Origin: a virus
DNA: 51,411 nucleotides
Virus record (IMG/VR): IMGVR_UViG_3300008116_005907
Span: 1-51,411 of that record
Reading direction: 5' to 3' (one strand)
This document shows, piece by piece, positions 1-12,000 of this stretch; within the stretch, counting starts at the first letter, position 1; every line of letters begins with the position of its first letter. The notes below the pieces were generated by a model, which worked only from the letters and a program-made list of their open reading frames with translations, searched no databases and was not told the origin of the DNA. The position numbers and the translations under genes are program-made.

Positions 1-3000
1 ACTTGTTCCTGAAGAACCTGAAGATCTACTTAAACCTGATGTACCATTTGTTCCTGAAGAACCTGAAGAAGCAGAAGAGCCACTTAATTGTGACAACCCT
101 GAAGCGCCAGCTGTACCTGAAGTACCAGTTGTACCTGAGCTAGCTGAAGAACCAGCAGACCCTGAAGAACCACTTAATTGAGACAACCCTGAAGTACCAG
201 CTGTTCCGCTTGTTGCAGAAGAAGCCGAAGTTCCAGAGGATGCTGAAGCACCTGATACACCCGCAGTACCGTCAGTACCTTTAGAACCACTAGAACCAGA
301 AGTTCCTGAAGTTCCTGAAGTTACACTTAAACCACTATTTGCAGCTAAACCTGAAGTACCAACCGTACCTGAAGTTGCTGAAGACCCTGAAGTTCCAGCT
401 GAGCCACTATTATTACTTGAACCAATTGTACCAGCAGTACCAGTTGAACCTGAAGAACCTGAAGTTCCAGAACTTCTACTTAATGCTGAAGCACCATCTG
501 TACCATTTGTTCCTGAAGACCCAGACGTTCCTGAAGATCCTGAAGATCTACTTAAACCTGAAGTACCATTTGTACCACTTGAACCAGAAGAAGCAGAAGA
601 TCCACTTAATTGTGACAACCCTGAAGCACCTGCTGTACCGCTTGAACCAGAAGTACCTGAAGTTGCTGAAGAACCACTAGAACCAGACAATCTTGATAAA
701 CCTGATGTACCAACTGTTCCTGAGGTGGCTGAAGAACCAGCAGACCCTGAAGAACCACTGTTTGCTGATTGACCACTCGTACCGTTTGTACCAGTTGATC
801 CTGAAGAACCAGAAGTTGCTGAAGAACCCGAGTTGGCACTCAATCCTGAAGTAGCCGCTGAACCTGAACTACCTGAAGTTCCTGAAGTCGCAGATGTACC
901 CGCAGAACCACTTGAACCTGATAATTGAGATAAACCATTTGTACCAGCTGTACCTGTAGTACCAGAAGATGCACTTGTACCTGATGAACCCGCATTTGCA
1001 GATGCACCATTTGTACCATTTGTACCTGTAGACCCACTAGAACCTGAAGTTCCAGCTGAGCCACTATTATTTGAAGAACCTGAGGTTCCAGCTGTACCTG
1101 AAGTTGCTGAAGAACCACTAGAACCTGATGAACCCGCATTTGCAGAAGCACCATTTGTACCATTTGTTCCAGTTGTACCACTTGTTGCCGAAGAACCTGA
1201 GGTTGAACTTAAACCACTATTACCAGCATTACCTGAAGTACCATTTGTACCCGTAGACCCAGACGAACCTGAAGTTCCTGAAGAACCTGAGCTTCTACTT
1301 AAACCTGATTGACCATCTGTACCTGAAGTACCAGTTGAACCAGCTGATCCCGATGTACCTGAAGTATCACTTGTAGCAGACACACCATCCGTACCTGAAG
1401 TACCAGACGTTCCAGCTGTTGCTGAAGAACCAGACAGTCTTGATAAACCGTTTGTACCAGCGGTACCAGTTGTTCCAGAAGAACCACTTGATGCGCTTGA
1501 TCCACTTAATTGTGATAAACCAGAAAGACCCGCAGTACCATTTGTACCAGTAGATCCTGAAGATGCTGAAGTACCGCTTGAACCACTATTTGCCGATTGA
1601 CCACTTGTACCAGCGCTACCTGAAGATGCTGATGATCCTGAAGAACCAGATGTTCCAGAAGTTGCACTTGATCCAGCACTACCTGAAGATCCGCTTAATT
1701 GAGACAATCCTGAGGTTCCAACCGTTCCAGAAGTTGCTGAAGAACCTGATGTAGCGGAGCTACCACTATTCGCACTCGCACCATTAGTACCATTTGTACC
1801 CGTAGAACCTGAAGAACCTGATGTTCCACTTGATCTACTTAATGATGATTGACCATCTGTTCCAGAAGTTCCTGTAGAACCTGAAGAACCACTTGTTCCA
1901 GAAGTATCACTTGTAGCAGACACACCATCTGTACCTGAAGTACCTGATGTACCAGCTGTTGCTGAAGAACCACTTAATCTACCCAATCCTGAAGTACCAG
2001 CGGTACCACTTGTAGCAGATGAACCAGAAGTTGCTGAAGAACCACTATTTGCACTCGCACCCGAAGTTCCATTAGAACCAGTTGAACCTGATGTTCCAGA
2101 AGTTGCTGAAGAACCAGCAGAACCACTTAAACCTGAGGATCCAGCTGTTCCTGAAGTTGCACTAGACCCTGAAGAACCTGAACTACCAGATGAACTACTT
2201 AAAGCTGAAGAACCAACTGTACCAGTAGTACCTGATGTACCACTTGATGCGGATGTTCCTGAAGAACCACTATTTGCAGCTAAACCTGAAGTACCATTTG
2301 TACCAGTTGATCCGCTTGATCCTGAAGAACCTGATGTTCCCGAAGATTTACTTAATGCAGAAGCACCGTCTGTACCAGCTGAACCACTTGATCCTGAAGA
2401 ACCAGAAGTTCCTGAAGTTGCTGATGTTCCCGCTGAACCTGAGCTACCGCTTAACTGAGATAATCCAGATGTACCGACCGTACCTGAGGTCGCTGAAGAA
2501 CCACTTGTAGCTGAACTACCTGAGTTAGCTGAAGCACCATTTGTACCGTTTGAACCAGTCGATCCAGATGAACCTGATGTTCCAGAACTTCTGCTTAAAC
2601 CAGACTGGCCATCCGTACCTGAAGTACCAGTTGAACCACTTGATCCAGATGTACCTGAAGTATCACTTAAAGCAGATTGACCATCCGTACCTGAAGTACC
2701 TGATGTACCAGCCGTTGCTGAAGAACCTGATAATCTACTTAAACCTGAGGTTCCAACCGTACCTGAAGTAGCTGAAGAACCTGAAGTAGCTGAGCTACCA
2801 CTATTCGCTGATTGGCCACTTGTACCAGCAGAACCAGAAGACCCACTTGTACCAGATGTTGCTGAAGAGCCAGCTGAACCCGCACTACCACTTAATTGTG
2901 ATAAACCACTTGTACCAGCTGTACCTGAAGTTGCTGAACTACCAGAAGTAGCTGAAGAACCTGAGTTTGCTGATGCACCGTTTGTACCGTTTGTACCAGT

Positions 3001-6000
3001 TGAACCTGAAGAACCTGAAGTTCCAGAACTTCTACTTAATGCTGAAGCACCATCTGTACCAGAAGAACCTGAACTACCAGAAGAACCTGAAGTTCCACTT
3101 GTAGCCGAAGTACCCGCACTACCTGAAGATCCAGATAATTGAGATAAACCGTTTGTACCAGCGGTTCCTGAAGTAGCGGAGCTACCTGATGTTGCTGAAG
3201 AACCACTATTTGCGCTTAAACCAGATGTACCGTTTGTTCCTGTACTACCTGAAGATGCTGATGTACCAGCCGATCCTGAAGACGCTGATAAACCAGATGA
3301 CCCTGAAGTTCCTGAGGTTGCAGAAGAACCTGCACTACCAGCTGAACCGCTTAACGCTGAACTACCTGATGTTCCAGAAGTTGCTGAAGAACCCGAACTA
3401 CCAGCAGAACCCGAAAGTTGACTTAAACCTGATGTACCAGCTGTTCCTGATGTAGCTGAAGTCCCAGCAGAACCTGAGCTACCACTATTTGCACTTGCAC
3501 CATTTGTACCGTTTGTACCTGTAGACCCACTAGAACCTGATGTACCCGAAGATCTACTCAAAGCAGACGCACCGTCCGTACCATTTGTTCCAGAAGAACC
3601 TGATGTACCCGATGAACCTGAAGATCTACTTAAACCCGATGTACCGTTTGTTCCTGAAGAACCGCTTGATGCACTCGATCCGCTTAATTGTGATAAACCT
3701 GAGTTACCAGCGGTACCTGAAGTACCAGTTGTACCTGAGCTAGCTGAAGAACCAGCAGACCCTGAAGAACCGCTTAATTGTGACAAACCTGATGTACCTG
3801 CGGTACCGCTTGTTGCGGAACTACCAGAAGTTGCTGAAGAACCTGAATTTGCGGATGCACCATTTGTACCGTTTGTACCTGTAGACCCACTAGAACCTGA
3901 TGTACCCGAAGATCTACTCAATGCCGATGCCCCATCAGTACCTGCTGATCCTGAACTACCTGAACTACCTGAAGTTCCAGAAGTTGCTGAAGTTCCAGCC
4001 GATCCTGAAGAACCTGATAATTGAGATAAACCATTTGTACCAGCTGTACCTGAAGTTGCAGAAGAACCACTTGATCCTGAAGATCCAGAGTTTGCAGAAG
4101 CACCAACAGTACCGCTTGTACCACTTGATCCTGAAGAACCTGAAGTTCCAGCAGAACCACTATTATTTGAAGAACCTGAAGTTCCAGTTGTACCAGTTGT
4201 ACCTGAAGAAGCGCTTGTACCAGATGAACCAGAGTTAGCTGAAGCACCATTTGTACCGCTTGTACCAGTTGTACCGCTTGTTGCAGAAGAACCTGAAGTT
4301 GCGCTTAAACCACTATTACCTGCATTACCTGAAGTACCGTTTGTACCAGTTGATCCGCTTGATCCTGAAGAACCAGAAGTTCCTGAAGATTTACTTAATG
4401 CAGAAGCACCGTCTGTACCAGCTGAACCTGAAGATCCACTTGATCCAGATGTACCTGAAGTAGCTGAAGTTCCAGCAGAACCCGATGAACCACTCAATTG
4501 AGACAAACCAGAAGTACCAGCTGTGCCTGAGGTTGCGGATGAACCAGAAGTTGCTGAAGACCCTGAATTTGCGGATGCACCATTTGTACCAGCTGATCCT
4601 GAAGATCCACTTGAACCTGATGTACCACTTGATTTACTTAATGCCGATTGACCATCTGTACCTGATGTACCAGTTGAACCGCTTGAACCAGACGTTCCTG
4701 AAGTATCTGATGTAGCTGATTGTCCATCCGTACCTGAAGTACCAGACGTTCCAGCTGTTGCTGAAGAACCAGACAATCTTGATAAACCTGATGTACCAAC
4801 TGTTCCTGAAGTTGCAGATGAACCTGAAGTTGCTGAAGAACCACTATTTGCTGATTGACCACTTGTACCAGCAGAACCTGAAGATCCTGAAGATCCTGAT
4901 GTACCACTAGTTGCTGAAGAACCAGCGGATCCAGCACTACCGCTTAATTGTGATAAACCACTTGTACCAGCTGTACCTGAAGTAGCGGAAGAACCTGATG
5001 TTGCTGAACTACCAGAGTTTGCAGAAGCACCATTTGTACCCGCAGTTCCAGTTGATCCTGATGAACCAGAGGTACCACTTGATTTACTTAAAGCGGATGC
5101 TCCATCAGTACCAGCCGATCCTGAAGACCCGCTTGATCCAGAAGTTCCTGAAGTTGCTGATGTACCAGCGGATCCACTTGACCCACTCAATTGTGACAAC
5201 CCTGATGTACCAGCGGTTCCTGAGGTAGCTGAACTACCTGAAGTTGCGGATGAACCACTATTTGCGGCTAAACCTGAAGTACCATTAGAACCTGTAGAAC
5301 CAGAAGATGCTGATGTACCAGAAGATGCTGATAATGCACTTAAACCTGAAGAACCTGCGGTTCCTGACGTTGCTGAAGAACCTGAACTACCAGCAGAACT
5401 GCTTAACGCTGAACTACCAGAGGTACCTGTTGTACCACTTGTTGCGGAACTACCGCTTGTCGCAGAAGAACCGCTATTTGCAGCTAAACCTGAAGTACCA
5501 TTTGTACCAGTAGAACCTGAAGATCCACTTGAACCAGATGTACCTGAAGATTTACTTAATGCTGACGCACCATCAGTACCCGCACTACCTGAAGAACCAG
5601 AAGAACCTGATGTTCCTGAAGTCGCAGATGTACCCGCTGAACCAGAAGAACCACTTAATTGAGACAATCCTGATGTACCAACTGTACCTGAAGTTGCGGA
5701 TGAACCAGAAGAAGCTGAAGTTCCTGAAGAAGCTGAAGCCCCACTAGAACCAGCTGAACCAGTTGACCCACTTGTTCCTGAGGTTGCGGATGAACCCGCA
5801 GAACCTGAAGAACCACTATTAGCTGAAGAACCAACTGTACCAGTAGTACCTGATGTACCACTTGATGCGCTTGTTCCTGATGAACCTGAATTTGAACTTA
5901 ATCCTGAAGTACCATTTGTACCTGAAGTTGCTGAAGATCCGCTTGACGCTGATGTCCCTGAAGACGCTGATGCTCCCGAAGAACCGTTAGAACCTGTAGA

Positions 6001-9000
6001 ACCAGAGGTACCACTTGTTGCTGAACTACCAGAAGACGCTGATAAACCAGATGAACCTGCGGTTCCTGAAGTTGCTGAAGATCCTGATGAAGCTGAACTA
6101 CCAGAATTAGCTGATAAACCTGAGGTACCATTTGTACCTGAAGTTGCTGAAGAACCAGCTGTACCACTTGTTGCTGAAGACGCTGAAGCTCCTGATGAAC
6201 CACTTGTTCCTGTAGAACCAGCTGTACCGCTTGTTGCTGAACTACCAGAAGATGCTGACAACCCACTTGAACCAGCTGAGCCAGAAGTTGCGGATGATCC
6301 TGATGTAGCAGAGCTACCACTATTTGCACTCAACCCTGATGTACCATTTGTTCCACTTGTAGCTGAACTACCAGAAGAAGCGGATGTACCTGAAGAAGCT
6401 GAAGCACCTGAAGCACCAGCTGTACCGCTTGAACCAGAGGTACCTGAAGTTGCAGAAGAACCACTTGAAGCACTTAAACCTGAAGAACCAGCTGTACCTG
6501 AAGTAGCGGAGCTACCTGAAGTCGCTGAGGATCCGCTTAATGCGCTTAAACCACTTGTACCATTTGTTCCTGAAGTTGCGGATGAACCAGAAGATGCTGA
6601 TGTACCTGAAGAAGCTGAAGCTCCTGATGACCCTACTGAACCTGAAGAACCTGATGTTCCTGACGTAGCAGAACTACCAGAACTTGCACTCAATCCTGAA
6701 GAACCTGCGGTTCCTGAAGTTGCTGAGGATCCTGATGTGGCAGAGCTACCACTATTTGAAGATAGACCTGACGTACCAGCTGTTCCTGAAGTAGCGGAGC
6801 TACCTGAAGAACCTGATGAACCAGAACTATTACTATTTCCACTCGAACCTGCGGTTCCTGAAGAAGCTGAACTTCCTGAAGAACCCGATGTACCACTAGT
6901 TGCAGATGACCCACTTGTAGCGGATGATCCAGAATTAGCAGCTAAACCTGAAGTACCATTTGTACCTGAAGTTGCTGAAGATCCGCTTGACGCTGATGTC
7001 CCTGAAGATGCGCTTAAACCTGAAGAACCAGCTGATCCAGCTGAACCTGATGTTCCTGACGTAGCAGAACTACCAGAAGATGCGCTTAAACCTGAACTAC
7101 CTGATGTACCGCTTGTAGCAGAGCTACCTGAGGTTGCAGAAGAACCTGAATTAGAACTCAACCCTGATGTACCATTTGTTCCTGAAGTTGCGGATGAACC
7201 AGAAGATGCTGATGTACCTGAAGAAGCTGAAGCTCCTGATGAACCAGCGGAACCACTTGTTCCCGAAGTACCAGAAGATGCTGAACTACCAGAAGATGCA
7301 CTTAAACCTGAAGAACCAGCTGTACCTGAAGTTGCAGAAGAACCAGAGGAAGCTGATGACCCACTATTTGAGGCTAAACCTGAAGTACCATTTGTTCCAC
7401 TTGTAGCTGAACTACCAGAAGAAGCTGATGTACCAGAAGAAGCTGAAGCCCCTGAAGAACCTGATGTACCAGATGATCCTGAAGTAGCGGAAGTTCCTGA
7501 AGAACCCGCTGAACCAGAGCTACCACTATTTGCGGCTAAACCAGAAGTACCATTTGTACCTGAAGTTGCGGAAGAACCAGAAGAAGCTGAAGTTCCTGAA
7601 GAAGCTGATGCTCCCGAAGAACCGTTAGAACCTGTAGAACCAGATGTTCCACTTGTTGCTGAAGATCCAGAAGAAGAACTTAAACCTGAAGAACCAACTG
7701 TTCCTGAGGTTGCGGATGAACCTGATGTTCCTGAAGAACCAGAGTTACTAGATAAACCGCCAGTACCATTTGTACCCGTAGAACCGCTTGAACCAGATGT
7801 TGCTGAAATAGCAGAAATACCATCAGCACCATCAACACCGCTTGAACCAGATGTACCTGAAGAACCCGAAGAACCTGATGTTTTACTTGAACCAGCTAAA
7901 CCGCTTGTACCTGTCGTACCTGAAGTCGCAGATGTACCTGAAGTTGCAGAAGAACCACTATTTGAAGATAATCCTGAAGTACCGTTTGTTCCTGAAGTTG
8001 CTGAAGATCCGCTTGATGCAGATGTTCCTGATGTTGAAGAAACACCGCTTGATCCAGCTGTACCAGAAGTTGCTGAAGAACCTGAGGTTGCTGAACTACC
8101 AGAAGATGCAGATAAACCCGAAGATCCTGATGTACCACTTGTAGCAGAACTACCTGAGGTTGCAGAAGAACCACTATTTGAAGATAAACCCGAAGTACCG
8201 TTTGTTCCTGAAGTTGCAGAAGAACCAGATGATGCAGACGTACCTGAAGTTGCTGAAGCACCTGAAGAACCAGCGCTACCTGTTGATCCTGATGTTCCTG
8301 ATGTAGCACTTGATCCAGCTGAACCAGAAGACGCACTTAAACCAGAAGTACCAACTGTACCAGAAGTTGCTGAAGAACCTGAAGAAGCTGAAGCGCCAGA
8401 ATTACCACCAGTTCCTGAAGTTCCTGAAGAACCACTTGAACCAGATGAGAATGATAATCTACTTTGACCAGCAACACCAGTTGTACCATTTGTACCAGAA
8501 GAACCAGAAGAACCTGAAGTTTCACTTAAACCACTGTTTGAACTAGCACCATTTGTACCGCTAGAACCTGAGGTTGCAGAAGAACCTGAGGTTGCGCTTG
8601 AACCACTATTTGCGGCTAAACCAGAAGTACCGATTGTACCTGAAGTTGCAGACGAACCTGAAGATGCTGCTGAACCTGATGACCCACTTTCACCACTTGA
8701 ACCATTAGAACCTGATGTTCCTGAAGAACCAGCTGTTCCTGAAGAGGCTGAGTCGCCAGAACTTCCTGATGTTCCAGTAGAGCCTGAAGCACCACTTGAA
8801 CCAGATGTTCCAGTAGAACCGTTATCACCAGAAGAACCGTTTGTTCCTGAAGAACCAGAAGCGCCTGATTCACCATTTAAACCATTTATACCTGAAGAAC
8901 CTGAAGATCCAGTTGACCCTGAAGACCCACTTTCACCACTTTCACCTGAAGTACCAAAACTACCACCATCACCAGATGTACCATCGCTACCTGTAGAACC

Positions 9001-12000
9001 AGATTCACCCGATTGACCAGATGTCCCAAATGAGCCATCATTACCCGAAGATCCATCGCTACCTGTAGAACCAGATTCACCACTTATTCCTGAAGTTCCT
9101 GAAGAACCGTTATCACCGCTTGTACCATCCGATCCTGTACTACCACTTTCACCGCTTATTCCTGATGTACCGTTAGAACCTTCGTTTCCTGATGTACCAT
9201 CTGATCCAGTTGAACCTGATTCACCACTTATTCCTGAAGTTCCTGAAGAACCGTTATCACCGCTTGTACCATTTGAACCAGTTGACCCAGAGTCGCCACT
9301 TACACCCGATGTACCATTAGAACCATCATTACCTGATGTACCATCTGAACCAGTTGAACCGCTTTCACCTGATAAACCACTTGTACCGTTAGATCCGTTA
9401 TTACCTGATGTGCCATCACTACCCGTGCTACCACTTTCACCTGATACACCAGAAGTTCCACTTGAACCATTATCACCAGAAGAACCATCTGAACCAGTTG
9501 ATCCCGATTCTCCACTTATACCAGAGGTTCCGTTGGAGCCATCATCACCTGAAGAACCGTTAGTTCCTGAAGAACCTGAAGCTCCGCTTTCACCATTTAA
9601 ACCATTTATACCTGAAGAACCTGAAGATCCAGTTGATCCCGAAGACCCACTTTCGCCAGATTGGCCAGATGTTCCAAATGAACCATCATTACCTGAAGAA
9701 CCATCTGATCCAGAGGATCCAGACTCACCTGATATACCAGATGTTCCAAATGAACCATCATTACCTGAAGATCCATCGCTACCTGTGGAACCAGATTCAC
9801 CCGATTGACCAGATGTACCGTAAGACCCATCAGCCCCACTTGATCCATCTGACCCAGTTGATCCAGACTCACCACTTATTCCCGAAGTCCCTGAAGATCC
9901 GTCATTACCTGATGTGCCATCACTACCAGTTGAACCTGATTCTCCACTTATTCCTGAAGTTCCATTTGAACCATTATCACCGCTACTACCATCACTACCA
10001 GTTGATCCAGACTCACCACTTATTCCTGAAGTCCCATTAGATCCGTCATTACCTGAAGATCCGTCTGAACCAGTTGAACCACTTTCACCTGATTGACCTG
10101 AAGTTCCGTTGGAACCATCGTTACCTGAAGACCCATCTGAACCAGTAGACCCAGATTCACCACTTATACCAGAGGTTCCAAAACTACCGTTAGCTCCTGA
10201 AGAACCGTCTGAACCAGTTGAACCTGATTCACCACTTATACCAGAGGTTCCGTTAGAACCGTTATCACCAGAAGAACCGTTAGTTCCTGAAGAACCTGAA
10301 GCTCCGCTTTCACCATTTAAACCATTTATACCTGAAGAACCTGAAGATCCAGTTGATCCTGAGGATCCCGATTCACCACTTTCACCTGAAGTACCAAAAC
10401 TACCGTCAGCTCCTGAAGAACCATCACTACCCGTGCTACCACTTTCACCTGATTGACCAGATGTTCCTGAAGAACCGTCATTACCTGAAGATCCGTCTGA
10501 ACCTGTGCTACCACTTTCACCGCTTATCCCTGATGTTCCAAATGAACCATCCGCTCCTGAAGAACCATCTGACCCAGTTGATCCAGACTCACCACTTATT
10601 CCTGAAGTACCATTAGATCCGTCATTACCAGATGTACCATCTGATCCAGTAGACCCAGATTCACCTGATTGGCCAGAGGTTCCAAATGAACCGTCAGCCC
10701 CACTTGATCCATCGGATCCTGAAGACCCAGATTCACCTGATTGGCCAGAGGTTCCAAATGAACCGTCAGCCCCACTTGATCCATCGGATCCTGTAGAACC
10801 AGATTCACCTGATTGGCCAGAAGTACCAAAAGATCCATCATTACCTGAAGAACCTGAAGATCCAGTTGATCCCGATTCTCCACTTATTCCTGAAGTTCCA
10901 TTAGATCCGTCATTACCTGAAGATCCGTCTGAACCTGTGCTACCACTTTCACCACTTATTCCTGAAGTCCCATTTGAGCCATTATCGCCTGATGTACCAT
11001 CTGAACCAGTTGATCCTGACTCGCCAGATTGGCCAGAAGTACCAAAAGATCCATCATTACCTGAAGACCCATCTGATCCAGTAGACCCAGATTCACCCGA
11101 TTGACCAGAGGTTCCAAATGAACCATCATTACCTGAAGACCCATCTGAACCTGTGCTACCGCTTTCACCCGATTGACCAGAAGTACCATTTGATCCGTCA
11201 TTACCTGAAGAACCATTGGATCCGTTTGATCCCGATTCACCACTTATTCCTGAAGTTCCATCAACACCATCAACACCATCAACACCATTTGTACCAGAAG
11301 TACCACTTTCACCTGATGTACCAGATTCACCCGATGAACCACTTTCACCAGATTGGCCAGATGTACCGTTAGAACCATCCGCTCCTGAAGAACCATCTGA
11401 ACCAGTAGACCCAGATTCACCACTTATACCAGAGGTTCCTGAAGAACCGTCATTACCACTACTACCATCACTACCAGTTGAACCAGATTCCCCTGAAGTC
11501 CCGTTAACGCCTGTTGTACCAGAATCACCGTCCGAACCGTTAGTTCCTGAAGAACCTGAAGCTCCGCTTTCACCATTTAAACCATTTATACCTGAAGAAC
11601 CTGAAGACCCAGTTGATCCTGAAGACCCACTTTCGCCAGATTCACCTGAAGTTCCATTTGAACCATTATCACCACTACTACCATCACTACCTGTACTACC
11701 ACTTTCTCCACTTACCCCTGAAGTTCCTGAAGAACCATCATTACCTGATGATCCATCTGATCCTGTACTACCGCTTTCACCACTTATACCTGAAGTTCCG
11801 TTGGAACCATCGTTACCGCTTTCACCTGATGTACCATTACTGCCTGATTCACCAGAAATACCTGAAGTACCAAAACTACCATCATTACCACTTGACCCAT
11901 CTGATCCTGTTGATCCCGATTCACCACTTATACCAGAGGTTCCGTTAGAACCACTTTCTCCACTTATTCCTGAAGTTCCTGAAGAACCATCATTACCACT

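Noticed and set aside
6737-8467. A 576-codon plus-strand frame rich in Pro/Glu/Val inside the collagen-like gene
   Set aside because: It is the antisense shadow of the 9-nt Gly-X-Y repeat, which leaves long open frames on the opposite strand; no promoter or start context supports it, and the minus-strand frame is open for 13.2 kb.
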